DNA of 64,000 bases from Ornithodoros turicata. Lineage: Eukaryota > Arthropoda > Arachnida > Ixodida > Argasidae. The position numbers were made by a program, and so were the translations under genes. The stretch is taken from contig NC_088201.1 in assembly GCF_037126465.1 (NCBI RefSeq), forward strand, positions 66,238,879 to 66,302,878, given 5' to 3'. Each line of letters starts with the position of its first letter. Positions within the stretch are counted from its first letter, which is position 1. Positions 32,401 to 41,283 of the stretch are shown here, piece after piece. Below the pieces are notes generated by a model that saw only the letters and a program-made list of their open reading frames with translations, was not told the origin of the DNA and did not search any database.

Positions 32401-35400
32401 CGGAATGCCTATTCTTCCCATGTATTAGAGTTCGGATGATATGAACGCGTTATCTTGCCTTTACGGATGATACGAATCAGCCGAGGATGCGACAGAGGTC
32501 GTTCCCCCTGACGCGAGAGCGCGCGAGTCATGCTGCTGCGTCTTTCGAAAAGCGAGGGCGATCATCACCACGAACTCCCTTACATCATGTAGCGCAATGC
32601 AAGCAATGTCTTTTCTTTTGGTGGTGGTGGAGATAAGATCAAAGGGATTGAACGGCCCGGAACCTTATCACATTATCTCTGTTTTGACCTTTTTACCCCC
32701 CTCTCAACAATAAACCGCGAAACTGTGTGACATCGCTCTGGCGGAAAACAGCGACCAGAACCACAGAACACGTGGAGGGAACATATCAGGACAACTTGTG
32801 GCAACATTAGGCCTCACCATTCCGCAAGTCAGCTTCACCTAACGCCTGCTTGCTTTAGGAGAAGCTCGCTTTAGACCACTGTCGCGCGACTCGCGGGTGA
32901 AAAGCACGTGCTAAGTCTTTGGAAACATCTCGCGTATTTGGGCAACATTGGCCGAAAACGGAGACACAAAGGCATTAAAACCGACCTCTTTCATTGACAG
33001 TAACGGAAAATGAACAGTCACTGTCTATTTTCTTGCCTCAATTTTTATTTTGGTTTAATTCGTTTGATACGAATTTTTTCCGCGACCCCGTGAGATTCGT
33101 ATCACCGAAATTCTACTGTAGTCGAAAAAACTTACGCTTTAGCCCCGCCTGCTTGATTTTCGCAAAGAAGCGCGCGTGACATGTGCGTCTAGAGGAGGAA
33201 GTGTTCCCACCTCTTGTTTTACATTTCTCTCCCCCACTTTGACCTTGATGCTGGTGATTACCATCTTATCACAAAGAAAACAAAATAACTGTCGTATCAC
33301 AACCCAAGCAGCAGAATGTACTGAAAGTCGAGTGCAATAGGGGTGGACGGGTAGGTGGAAGGCCTTGAACAGACTCGTGAAACTAAAGAACATTGATAAG
33401 ACACATACCGTCCACCCCTATTGCACTCGACTTTCAGTACATTGTGCTGCTTGGGAAGGCGTTATTTTCTTTCGTGCCGTTATCCCGTACGCAACTCTCC
33501 GCAGTCTTGGTCTGTTGCATGGCGACGACAAGCACCAACAGCAATCCTTAACGTGACGTGATTTCACAAGCAGGAGTTGGTATTGCACTAGTTCTAGTTT
33601 TAGTCCTAGCTTGTTGAGATAGTTATATGGGAGCCAGTCCTTGTGACTGGTCTTCCGCCTCGATGCCAATACACAAGGAAGACAAAACAAATCAAGGCGG
33701 GGACACTTGATCCTCTGGACGCAAATGTCAGGCGCGCTTCTTCGCAAAAATCAAGCAGGCGGGGCTAACGCGTAATTTTCACTAATTTTTTTTTCGACTA
33801 TTTCTGTTGCAATACAGTGCATAGTTTTTGTTGTGTTTGTGGCTATCTGTGGAGGACTTCATATTTCTGTAAAAAAAAAAAAAGTGAGGTTCGCTTGGCA
33901 ATTTTCAAAGTTCAATTGAAACAAAATAATTTCCTGCAATTGAAAATTGTCCAAAGCCTTCCTCAATGGTGGCAAAAGTTTCCAGAAGGTAATTGCCGAA
34001 AGTCCCAGAATCCTCCGGCGAGTACATCGCCAGTTAGAATTTTTTATCACGTTAGGTGAAACACCCTGTAGAATGTAGTGATATGCTGCATGTTCATATG
34101 TATTCTGTGTTTGGTTCAGTCATAACTATTTGCTTCATATTTGCTTTGGTAACATAACTATTGCTTTTGCCTATTTGCTTTGGTTTTAAAATTACTATTC
34201 GCACAGTCCTGCTCAAATGTCTATATTGCAGCTCACAAACCTGCACACACAGAAACAGGCTATTCCAGACCAAACAAACTCGGAACACTGTCTTGAAGCG
34301 AGGCGACAGGAGGTGAACAGGAGGATATGTACCCACCGGCCCCATACATCCTGTGTCAGAACACTGTTTTGCGTTAATGCAAACGATCTCTCTAAGATGG
34401 TAACAAACGCCAAGAAACACGGACAGTCTACATCTTCTCGCAATCTCTCTAAGCAACATATATTCCGTACTTGTCTCTTACTTTTACTGCTTGAAGGTGA
34501 ACAGAATGTTCAATAACAAGCACACAAGGCTCTCTTTCACAAACATGCTTAATGCATGCTGAGGACAAAGTGAATACGCCAAGGCAACAATAATAGCTAT
34601 ACTATTTGCTTTGGATTATAAAACTTGCTCATAATTACAACTGTTACCTACTACTTATATAATCTTACATAACATACACACTCAGTGGCCATGTTATCAG
34701 GTACACCCCTATCCTGCAAAAAGAAAAAAAAAATGAATGGATGGGCAAAAACAAGAGAGCAGCACGATTTGTAGTCAGGTATGTTTGTCAATTTATCCTT
34801 GCTTTCTACAGGTTTTGTGAAAGTTGTATGTATCTCTGAGACCATCACTCTTCTAACATACCATGGTGTCACGGCTGTACAGATAGAGCTGAAGAAACTA
34901 GCAAAATATCCACTCAGAACCAAGCAAGTGGATAAAAACTACTGGTGGACGACAGAGGGGAGCAACTTGTCAAGGGGCTCCCCAGATGCAGGAGCCAAAG
35001 AGGCCGCCATCCAGTAAAACAGCTGCAAGCATAGAGCATATCCAAACGGACGATACACCACACGTTGTGTCAGGCCGTTCCTCTCGTGCCAACTAGGAAC
35101 AAGAAAGCTCCAAGAGGCCAGCACTGACGCACAATCACCGACTCTGGACACTTAAAAATTGGAAAACTGTTCAGGTGAATTGTGACTGCATTGCACCATG
35201 CAGAGAGCAGGGTACAGACCATGAAGTCATCGGCTATGAGCATTGGCACGACGTAGTGTCTACCAAGTAGGCTTCAGACATCTTGTGGAGCATAAGTTGT
35301 GAAGCTTTTTCCTGCAGCAACAGGAAGCCCTACTAGATATACGCTACGCAAGTAGGTCAGCTCTCTGCGCAGCTCCCCAGTTTCCCTCTCTCCCCTACTG

Positions 35401-38400
35401 TCTGGGGAGCAACCTCATTGGCCTCTCTCCCAGATAAGGGGTAGCAGCTCAAGGTTAGGCGCACATTTTCATCTGTGATCCCAAGCGCTGTACCATGCCG
35501 ACGTATGAATGCCCCCCTATTGCTGCCTTGTGAGTGGACAGACATTTCGTCACATGGTTTTCCCAAGCTTTACCCTCTCTGACGTGCTGGGACAAACTGT
35601 TGTAACGTATTAAGCGAGGTACCTATTGTGGTGGCCACTGGCTGTAGGCAAGGTCATTGAGAAAAATTACCAAAAGTAATATAGACAGGTGGCCACGATC
35701 CAGGGTCAAGCAGCAGCACACGTATCCACTTCACTGGGTCGACCAAAATGCCATACCTGAAAAGGAGGGGAATCTACTCAACCTACTCAGCTACACTTTA
35801 AAAAAAACAGCATGGGAGAACAAAGTTGAAGAACAAGCATGCAGATGTCCGTCGATTATACCATTTCCCGTATCATACAATGATGCCATGCACCATCAGA
35901 ATCTGAGTACTATGCTGTATTAAAAGATTAACTTTACAGTGGCATCTATGCTTCTGCATCTAACGCAATCCTTATAAGTAGAGAGGGGACGAATCCAGAA
36001 TTTTTCGAATCCGGATCCGAATCCAAGGAAGGTTCTGCGAATCCACGAATCTTACGAATCTCGAATCTTACGAATCTCGAATCTTTCGAATCCTTTCTAT
36101 AAAAAGAGTTTAAAAAGCCAGGAAAAAAAACTTCTACTGGAGAGTGTTTTGAAGCAGAATATGACACGTTTGTTTAATGAAAAATCGATAAATAATAGTT
36201 CAGTTTCGGGTGAAAGTAGACCCATATAGTATATTTAACATATTGTTCATCGACTATGAGAAATTCATAAATTCTCGTGTCTGAATTATTTCCATAAAGC
36301 TAAAGCAACAACCAAAAGCAGAACCATATTACTTTTAAACTTGTAATGTAACAGTTCCTGCCTGAACTCTTTCAGTCCAGAGCAATGGAAACAAAGAAAC
36401 AAGAAAACACCCGTCGGCCAATGAGGCTTTCGGCGAACTCCGGAGGCTTTCGGCGCACTCCGGAGGCGCCAATTTGTAAAAGAAACGAACAAATGTGGTC
36501 GGTGGATTCGTAAGATTCGATTCGTCGTTTTGGGCACTGGGATTCGGATTCCCGAATCTCGAATCCCTGCCTAGGATTTGTGGATTCGCGGATTCGGTTG
36601 GCACATCCCTACTTATAAGCCTTGTGATGGTCATGCGTCTCAAGCAATATCATGCACGGCGATTCTTTAGTGAAAATCACATTATATCTAGTACATATTT
36701 AAAAAAAAGTAAGTTCAGCACTACAAGTCCTTCCACTGGCAACACTACATAAAAGGTTTCCATTCCCCAGGAGTGTTCTTATACTTGTGGGGCAAAACAA
36801 TTATTCCAGTTTCAAAAACAGTCACCTCAAATTTAAGCAGTTATCTGGAGAAACGAACACATACATGGAGAGGAAAAGTAAGAACACGAAAATCTTAAAC
36901 GAATTTCCTCTTCTCAGTCTTCCTTGCCCATCTAGTAAGTCTAGAAAGCATTCTTCAAGTCCAGTTGTTTTATATTTAATTTTACTTCATGTAACAATTA
37001 TGTGTAGTTATAATAAATTACAACCTCTGCATTGTGCCACAGTTCAACAAATCAGTAAATGACAGGGAGGAGAAAATTTGCAAGCATGTGGAGTAATACT
37101 AATTAACTACTTACTTGATTAAATTTTCTAGGGCGACCCTGCCATTGGACAGAATCTGTAAGAGTCAAGCCAAAATTAGGCACTTATAATTAAAACTTTA
37201 GTGTGCCCATCAATACCATAGGATGCATTGTACTGCTAGATGGAATCACTCTGGAAGTCCAGCTATTCCGTTGCACTACAAATCACTGTCCCTATCACTG
37301 GCACTACAAACACAACCAATGCTCTGGGCACTCAAACTAGCAGAACACGAACACATGACGTCCTGCCCATAAGTACTGGATCAGTTTATTTATTTGTTTA
37401 TTATATAGTTGTCTCAGATATTCTAGTTCGAGCCAGACAATATAATGTGCCCTGACCTGTTAGTTGGTACCTCTTTTTAAGTATCGCAAGGTTTGAGAAT
37501 GTGGACACCAGCCATGAAGTTGTGACATGAAACAACTTGTTGAAAATTCTGTGTCGACAATAATGCATCGACTACCATCATAGCTAGAGGCAAACTGATG
37601 CTGAAAATGTCAGCCAGACCCATCACTGCCTTTTAATCTTGTCAGACTATAGTGCTTGCACAAGTGCTAGGCCACAGGTACGAGTTTGGCCAAGTTTGGT
37701 GCCAATATGTTCTAGGTAACACAGTGCAAATCTGTGACAAGCCCTATCTGGTATCTCACAGCAAATGGTATTGCTGTGAATGAAGCAAACTGGCACTGTG
37801 ATTTAGTTTTTCGTTTGTTTATTCAGCTGGCTGACGCTCCTGGAGTAATGCAAAGAAAGCACAGTTATTACTTTCCACAGGTTATATTTGAAAACAGTTC
37901 AGTATTTTTACCACTGCCCAAGGACACTCAAGATGCAATATAGGTGCAGAGGTATGCTTTTGTTTCATGTTGTGTGAATTGCACTGTGCAGCACAACTTG
38001 GGCCATTAAGTGATACAGTTTGAAAGATGTTGCATGTGAGGTTCCTGTTGAGGAAGATTAAACACAAGAAGCATGTTCATCTCCTTCCCCCTCCATGTTT
38101 ACAAGACATTCTGCAGGTGTATAGAGAGTTGACCTTGAGCACTGGCTGAATCAGGTTGCGCAAACACACACTCCAAGGTGCCCATTTCCTTGTGGACGCA
38201 GCTGTTTACCCTGTAAATCAACATGGTCCTTTCCAGAAACAAACGAAAAACAGGAGATATTCCAGTAATATTGCAACAGCGTGGGAGACGTTAATTTAAG
38301 GGAGGCATTGAACCTTTCAAATTTTGATTGGAAATACATGCATTTCTTATGACCAACATGTCTGCTTAATGATACCAAGTCTAGGAACCAAACCCAGCCA

Positions 38401-40097
38401 AGAAAGGCAGCAAATTTTAGCAGCCGTGATAAAAATTTCCAAGATACACTGTTCCCAGGCTGAAGCGTTGCCTGTCATCATACATTACGTTGCAACATAA
38501 AACCAATGGCTTGAAAATATCTTAGTGTGTGGCAAATGCACAATTTCAAAAAACAAAAACAAAGTGTACACTAGAGAGGAAGATTATGGAAACAATAAGG
38601 CTGGAACAGTTTGCCCGTTTACCATACAAAATCACTGATACAAGGTGGGTCACTCCCTTCCAAACAATTCGGGTTTGAAAACAGAAAATAGAATAGGTGT
38701 TCCAGCTTCATAGAGCTGGTAATTTTCTCCCCCAATTCTGCTTGACAGGAACGGTCACTGACACATAGGTTGGTAAATTGACAAGTGATGACCATTATGG
38801 ACACCGTCCCCCATCACATCACGGAGAATGATATGATGTTGGATGATGGACAATGATATGATGTTGAAGCTGAATGATTGGCTACTGTGATGTCGAAGTT
38901 TATGTTGAATGATGGGTTTTGATGTTGAAACCCAATGATGAATTTTGAAGCTGCATGAAGTCAAATGATGGTTTGTGATGTTGAGGTGTGAGCAAGGTCC
39001 ATCATCAGGACCGGCGTCTACGGAGGGGGGGCACAAATTTCCCACTTGTCCCCCCCAAGATGAAAAGCAGACGCCGGCACTGTCCGTCATGATGTGATGT
39101 GGAATGAATTTCTAGATATGTGCCAACCTATGCACTGAAAGCAGCTGATGAGCAAGCAAGGTACTGATCACATGATAGTGGTAACTTTCATGTCACAAGC
39201 TATAATATATATTCAAGGGCTTTGCCGGCAAAAATTCCATGCTCTTCCTAGTTAACCTTAAAAACTATGCGAAACTCCCGTTTCACTCATATGTATGCGG
39301 CTCTGCGTCAAAGATAGTAAGCACAGCGCAGGCCTGACGTCTAGGATGACGTCACCGTAAGAATATTCCCCTTCAATGAATTACCTTCCAGACTAATTCA
39401 CAAACAAGAACTCCAAGGCAACAATCGCTGCAGGGGAACCCCCTGAGGGACCTTGAGAGGCGGAGTCCCAAATCAGAAACTGAAAATTTACCGAAAAGGT
39501 ACGCGCGCGGAAGACATGAAGTACTGCGCATGCGTAACCGGCTGAGATGCTGTAACGAACGTTTGGATTGCAGTGAGCGCGCGGAACAAGATATGCAACG
39601 AAGGCGTGGTTGGTAGGAAGGACACCACACCTCTCGAGAATTAGAAATGTATTTCCCCCCAATCATGCTTTACAATATTGCTGCTTTCCTCTGCGACAAC
39701 GTCGTCATCGTCCGTCGCCAAACGGGGCGACGCAAGGCTGGGGTTGTGTAGAACCGCGTAGAACCATGTAGAACGCATTGGGCAACGGACGCAAGACGAT
39801 AGTGTCATGCCATTTCTAAACTACGCATCTAGACGAGCACCCACATCCACAAGCACGGCAATCAGAGGAAAATAATGCGTGCCCTTTTCACGTGTGTTAG
39901 CAGACGAAAATCACATGTAGGTTACTTACCAGCAAGATGATACAGAAGTTGAACAATCCTCGGTAGTTTGTCCATCCTCGTGATCCGCTGAGCAGAGAAT
40001 CCTGAGGTCTGTGGATTCTGCAAAGGATAGAACCGTCCTCATCATCCACGGGTCTGTTGTCAGCCATCGTTTCGTTTTGATCCATGCCTTCCAGCAT
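20239..40097 (-). CDS. DGAT1: Diacylglycerol O-acyltransferase 1 (DGAT1), 14 coding exons
   Basis: An ER membrane enzyme of the MBOAT family that joins a fatty acyl-CoA to diacylglycerol, the last step of triacylglycerol synthesis. Coding exons in transcript order: 40097-39930, 37155-37115, 35756-35671, 31370-31318, 31238-31136, 27511-27383, 27288-27193, 26561-26458, 25607-25527, 24229-24185, 24020-23908, 23636-23483, 22156-22094, 20400-20239. Every junction uses GT-AG and all phases agree, giving 1398 nt and 465 residues. Diagnostic motifs: [17 protein letters not shown] near the N-terminus, FYRDWWN (335-341), NWNIPVHRW with Asn353, SAFFHEYLVS with catalytic His390, and a C-terminal HDYYIINY. 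The family (human 488 aa) aligns through the core without large gaps. The N-terminus is shorter than in human, so an upstream start exon cannot be excluded. The sister family ACAT/SOAT is less likely given these motifs. Confidence 0.93.
20401..22093. other. DGAT1 intron 13, with a MITE
   Basis: No coding sequence recognised. It contains the 341-bp MITE at 21616-21956. The rest (20760-21500) has no match that I know, though its base composition differs from the AT-rich surroundings, so an old insertion is possible. Confidence 0.5.
21616..21956. mobile_element. MITE with GAGCCTGAAGTTTT termini
   Basis: The ends GAGCCTGAAGTTTTAGGG and, reversed, GAGCCTGAAGTTTTCGGG differ at one position. TA lies directly outside both (21614-21615, 21957-21958). 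The inside is rich in CCCGAATTT and ACCCGATTTTTAC words in several copies. It lies in DGAT1 intron 13. Confidence 0.8.
22094..22156 (-). CDS. DGAT1: DGAT1 exon 13
   Basis: 63 nt encoding [20 protein letters not shown] and Q, matching [22 protein letters not shown] of the family. Acceptor TTTTCAG, donor GTAAGT, phase 0 at both ends. Confidence 0.95.
22830..23285. mobile_element. MITE with CTTGTCACACGGGCAG termini
   Basis: The 16-bp inverted ends CTTGTCACACGGGCAG are exact. They are followed on both sides by a TAACC-rich subterminal region with several copies of TAACC(A/G)(C/T)GGTTA. No target duplication was identified and no coding frame is present. It lies in DGAT1 intron 12. Confidence 0.7.
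23483..23636 (-). CDS. DGAT1: DGAT1 exon 12 (catalytic)
   Basis: 154 nt that complete FYRDWWN and encode [20 protein letters not shown], then a helix ending LLSAFFHE. His390 here corresponds to the catalytic His of DGAT1 enzymes, and Asn353 in NWNIPVH to the conserved MBOAT Asn. Acceptor TCTTCAG, donor GAG|GTATTT. Confidence 0.95.
23908..24020 (-). CDS. DGAT1: DGAT1 exon 11
   Basis: 113 nt encoding [20 protein letters not shown], then [16 protein letters not shown]. The last residues begin the FYxDWWN motif, linked in this family to fatty acyl-CoA binding. The donor TG|GTAAGT splits a Trp codon (phase 2). Acceptor ATGCAG. Confidence 0.95.
24185..24229 (-). CDS. DGAT1: DGAT1 exon 10
   Basis: A 45-nt exon of 15 codons encoding [15 protein letters not shown], matching the family's [12 protein letters not shown]. 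Acceptor TTGTAG, donor GTAAGA, phase 0 at both ends. Skipping it would keep the frame. Confidence 0.9.
24296..25140. mobile_element. Possible pogo/Tigger-like non-autonomous element
   Basis: The left end (CGGTTAAGCCTAGATATACC after a TA) and the reversed right end (CAGTTGAACCTTTATATAAC) share the pattern of pogo termini. ATTTAATGAA words recur at both subtermini. The right flank is not TA, so the boundary or the class may be wrong. It lies in DGAT1 intron 9. Confidence 0.4.
25150..25382. mobile_element. MITE with long imperfect terminal repeats (CTTTAACGC)
   Basis: About 55 bp at each end are inverted copies, sharing CTTTAACGC, GCTGGCG and TGGAGAGTCACCC. It is 233 bp long with no coding frame, and lies in DGAT1 intron 9 directly beside the pogo-like element. 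Confidence 0.7.
25527..25607 (-). CDS. DGAT1: DGAT1 exon 9
   Basis: 81 nt encoding [20 protein letters not shown] and NSLKPFQ, matching [20 protein letters not shown] of the family. Acceptor TTTCAG, donor GTAAAG, phase 0 at both ends. Confidence 0.92.
26458..26561 (-). CDS. DGAT1: DGAT1 exon 8
   Basis: 104 nt encoding [20 protein letters not shown] then [14 protein letters not shown], the most conserved block of the DGAT1/ACAT family ([12 protein letters not shown]). Acceptor TTTTCAG, donor GTAAGT, exit phase 0. Confidence 0.95.
27193..27288 (-). CDS. DGAT1: DGAT1 exon 7
   Basis: 96 nt encoding a hydrophilic loop with [13 protein letters not shown], then [11 protein letters not shown], the family's TVSYPDNL motif. 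Acceptor TTTTAG, donor G|GTTAGT. Intron 6 is 94 bases. Confidence 0.9.
27383..27511 (-). CDS. DGAT1: DGAT1 exon 6
   Basis: 129 nt encoding [20 protein letters not shown] then [18 protein letters not shown]. This matches the family's FLKLFSYRDVNSWCR block, a helix followed by a basic cytosolic loop. Acceptor TTGCAG, donor G|GTACTT (non-consensus), exit phase 1. The Tigger transposon sits in the intron before it. Confidence 0.9.
27733..28040. repeat. Dispersed repeat, copy A (match at 56153-56425)
   Basis: This stretch shares long blocks with 56153-56425 in the same orientation, including AAAGTAGCACAGAAGTCATTT, TATCG(C/A)(A)GAAATTGAATTTAAA and CTCGCTGATTG. Copy A is longer by small insertions. 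No coding frame; the class of element is unknown. Confidence 0.75.
28503..30714 (-). mobile_element. Tigger/pogo-type DNA transposon, apparently complete
   Basis: The element has pogo-type ends: GTCGAACCTCGATATAACGA near 28505 and, reversed from 30714, CAGTCAAACCTCGTTACAAC. TA follows the right end (30715-30716); the left end is one or two bases uncertain. Both subterminal regions carry repeated words of the type TTTCGTTGTATCGA, candidates for transposase binding sites. It is about 2.2 kb, the usual size, with one uninterrupted transposase ORF. It lies in DGAT1 intron 5 in the same orientation as the gene. Confidence 0.88.
28707..30260 (-). CDS. Tigger/pogo transposase, intact ORF, 517 aa
   Basis: A DDE transposase that cuts and pastes its own element at TA sites. 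The ATG at 30260 is the first in the frame and gives the expected N-terminus. Domains in order: a CENP-B/Psq-type helix-turn-helix (residues 10-55), a second Tc5/CENP-B-type HTH (about 73-132), and the DDE_1 catalytic domain (about 165-375) with Asp172 in YNADEFGL, Asp277 in [10 protein letters not shown] and Asp309 in SVLQPLDQG. An acidic tail follows (375-460), and the C-terminus ends QTRITTYF (507-514), which fits the PCNA-binding PIP-box pattern Q-x-x-I-x-x-Y-F. No stop or frameshift is seen. Host domestication is the other possibility, but intact flanking termini argue for a recently mobile copy. Confidence 0.93.
   Translation of the reverse strand: MDTDRRKRKVLSLDDKAAMIRAVASGRKKVDIAKDYAVSPSTLSTILKNKENILKAADQGAFAQRKRLKTSPYEEVEKAVFTWFADTRAKGIPVSGAVLQQKAKDFACILGCDDFKASSGWLQRFKERHDIVGKVLCGESSSVNRVEANTWVSSHVPDILAKYEPDDVYNADEFGLFFQMLPNRTLDVKGSRCHGGKQSKQRLTVMLCVNMDGSDKRPPLVIGKSMWPRCFKGHPRLPVKYVANSKAWMTRAIFGEWLKSFDDDMRRKKRTVCLLLDNCTAHHVVGIKVTNIELVYFPANSTSVLQPLDQGIIHSVKCGYRERLIQRLLVNIQLRRDTKTDVFMALEMLSAAWASTKVSVIANCFRHAGFVLCDDSEVPDDDTTEECEQNRVVQSGIGSAWETLRNHGAIRDGISLDDFLDVDNDVVATESLTEEEIVATACGRSADDNEDDNGEDVEPCVPTAHEVVDAIDILRRFAGSQPDMEKAVEALAVYEQSVTPHLLGTTQTRITTYFTQE
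31136..31238 (-). CDS. DGAT1: DGAT1 exon 5
   Basis: 103 nt encoding [20 protein letters not shown] and [11 protein letters not shown]. Two acceptor-like AGs are present. The upstream one (31240-31239) keeps the frame and the exact family length. The one 16 bases further in would give a stop after eight codons. Intron 4 is only 79 bases. Donor G|GTAAGT, phase 1. Confidence 0.88.
31318..31370 (-). CDS. DGAT1: DGAT1 exon 4
   Basis: 53 nt encoding [17 protein letters not shown], part of a membrane helix with the family's IEK/VEK signature. Acceptor TTTTTAG, donor GTAAGT, exit phase 0. The preceding intron, 4.3 kb, holds the nested foldback element at 31993-34068. Confidence 0.88.
32258..33118. 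mobile_element. Non-autonomous pogo/Tigger-like element nested in the foldback
   Basis: The ends CAGTACAATCTCAATGATAC and, reversed, CAGTAGAATTTCGGTGATAC are related. TA flanks both sides (32256-32257, 33119-33120). The uninterrupted right arm of the host foldback reads CAGAAATAGTCGAAAA at this point, the expected empty site, which proves the insertion boundaries. 861 bp, no transposase. Confidence 0.88.
32271..32385. repeat. 17-bp tandem repeat, about 6.8 copies
   Basis: ATGATACGAATTTAGGG is repeated six times without any change from 32271 to 32372 and then partly once more. The unit contains the terminal-repeat core ATGATACGAA of the pogo-like element in which it lies. Confidence 0.95.
33303..33455. 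mobile_element. Palindromic MITE (CCCAAGCAGCAC family), copy 1
   Basis: About 48 bp at each end are near-perfect inverted copies starting CCCAAGCAGCA and including ATGTACTGAAAGTCGAGTGC and AATAGGGGTGGACGG. Total length 153 bp. Copies 2 and 3 are at 41284 and 54574. It is nested in the foldback element in DGAT1 intron 3. Confidence 0.88.
35671..35756 (-). CDS. DGAT1: DGAT1 exon 3
   Basis: 86 nt encoding [19 protein letters not shown] and SWPPVYITF. It matches the conserved KYGILVDP block of animal DGAT1. Acceptor TTTTCAG, donor G|GTAATT (weak at position 5), exit phase 1. Confidence 0.92.
35983..36613. mobile_element. GAATCC-rich repeat element, copy A
   Basis: Both ends are rich in GAATC/GATTC words in inverted order. 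The right end, read on the minus strand, is AGGGATGTGCCAACCGAATC. On the minus strand it shares about 500 bp with the plus strand at 57583-58080, including CTAGGCAGGGATTCGAGAT and TTGGCGCCTC(C/T)GGAGT. No coding frame. It lies in DGAT1 intron 2. Confidence 0.7.
37115..37155 (-). CDS. DGAT1: DGAT1 exon 2
   Basis: A 41-nt microexon encoding [13 protein letters not shown] plus two bases of the next Lys, matching the end of the first membrane helix of the family. Acceptor TTACAG, donor GTAAGT, exit phase 2. Flanking introns are 2.8 kb and 1.4 kb. Confidence 0.9.
38820..39000. repeat. Degenerate GATG/GATGTTGAA microsatellite
   Basis: Words such as GATATGATGTTGAAG, GAATGATTGG and GATGTTGAAACCCAATGATG recur with variation across 180 bp in DGAT1 intron 1. 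Confidence 0.6.
38998..39088. mobile_element. Small inverted-repeat element (ACCGGCGTCT)
   Basis: GGACCGGCGTCT at the left and AGACGCCGGCACTGTCC at the right are inverted partners around a G7/C7 pair (GGGGGGGCACAAATTTCCC and CTTGTCCCCCCC). The 90-bp unit could form a strong hairpin. It resembles the ends of a hAT-like element with the middle removed. Confidence 0.5.
39930..40097 (-). CDS. DGAT1: DGAT1 exon 1 (start exon)
   Basis: The first in-frame ATG is at 40097-40095; others follow at 40085 and 40067. The frame is open upstream to a TGA at 40253-40251 but has no ATG there. The exon encodes an acidic N-terminus, then [21 protein letters not shown] and the start of the first membrane segment. 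Donor CTG|GTAAGT, phase 0. DNA just upstream (40260-40290) is rich in CG dinucleotides, as expected near a promoter. Confidence 0.85.
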
Positions 40098-41283
40098 GTA
40101 CGCAACTTCTTGGCTCTGTGGGTGTCGTCTGTTTTTCCACAGATTTCTACTTCGAAAAGTTTCCAAGCGCTGAACAACGAGGGCGCCACACGCCCGTAGA
40201 ATTCGTTTTTCTCGGTCGCGCGCTGCACCGCTACCGCTGAAAGATGAAAGTCACCGCGCCTCTGGTGCGCCGCGCGCGCGGCCCACTAGCGGGTAAGTGT
40301 TTGGGGTGCAAATGAACTTCTAAGAACTTTCAATGAAATTGACCGCAAAGTAGGAAATGTATTGGCGATTTAAGAAAATTGAGGATAGAGATGATTCAGT
40401 ATTCAGCACAGTCCTCCTTTCTCATTTCACCTTACAATGCCTCCTGTACCTATGCAGACTCATTGAAAGACTCATTTTTTCATTGTCATTGAAAGAAGTT
40501 TCTTCAAATATGAATATGACAATGATCACTTCGATATATTCCACGTATTCATACATAATCGAGTACAGCTTCAACTTCGTAATCACACTAATAGAGCACC
40601 AAATCCTGTACACAGAGCGAAGGGCCCCAGTTTGGTAGCAAAGACAAACTCACAACAGTTAGGGCTTCTTCTTTTTCTTTTCTTTTTTTTTTTTTGCAAC
40701 CTTGTGGAATACGCTGGCACACTTCGAACACTCCAAAGCAATTCCTTGGCAGAATCTCAACAGCTCGGTAGGAACTGGTTCCAAGCACACAGTTTAAGGG
40801 CGAAACGAAAATAATATCACAACATAATGTTTGATTGCGGCTTGCTTCTTGACGGGAATCTTCAAGGACTGAAGTGTGATTTTAAGCGCACATCTCAGAA
40901 CTTTGACTTGCTCGTAATCGCTACGGTATTATTTCGTGCTGCAATTAATTAATAACTCGATCAATTTATTTGTTTCGTTTTGTCTGACTCGTTTTATGAT
41001 CTTGGAAGGCGCAAGCTGGGTTCTCCATTTTCCTTAATATGTGCTACCCTACTAACCATGAAGTCACTGACAAAAACAGAGATCACTGAATCGTGATTAT
41101 TATACGACGTCGTCAAGTCATTTTATGCAACACGAAAGAAGTATGACACGGCCTAACCCTGTAAAGAAAGATGTCGCACAGTCTCTACAAGCTCTCCCAC
41201 GTGAAAGATAAACCTTGATGTTTTTACTCAGGAGGACACTTCATTGTTGTCAGTCATCATTATTACTATTTCTTCGATAGCAA
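40098..41283. other. Putative DGAT1 5' flank and intergenic DNA
   Basis: The first 200 bases are GC-rich with a CGCGCGCGCGG string at about 40272-40281 and probably include the DGAT1 5' UTR and promoter. No TATA box or initiator was assigned. Beyond 40330 the DNA is AT-rich with an interrupted T tract at about 40670-40695 and no gene. Confidence 0.4.

Larger units (their letters stand above)
31993..34068. mobile_element. CAGGGTGTTTCACC foldback element with nested insertions
   Basis: The outer ends CAGGGTGTTTCACCGAAAGT and, reversed, CAGGGTGTTTCACCTAACGT are flanked by TA on both sides (31991-31992, 34069-34070). About 275 bp at each end are inverted copies, and the arms continue past the nested pogo-like element (33121-33180 against 33735-33800, sharing AGCCCCGCCTGCTTGATTTT). 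It lies in DGAT1 intron 3. No coding frame. Confidence 0.85.

Noticed and set aside
39926..40228. Alternative 100-codon frame over DGAT1 exon 1
   Set aside because: It is out of frame with the conserved PQDSLLSG...YRG block and stops shortly after the donor site.
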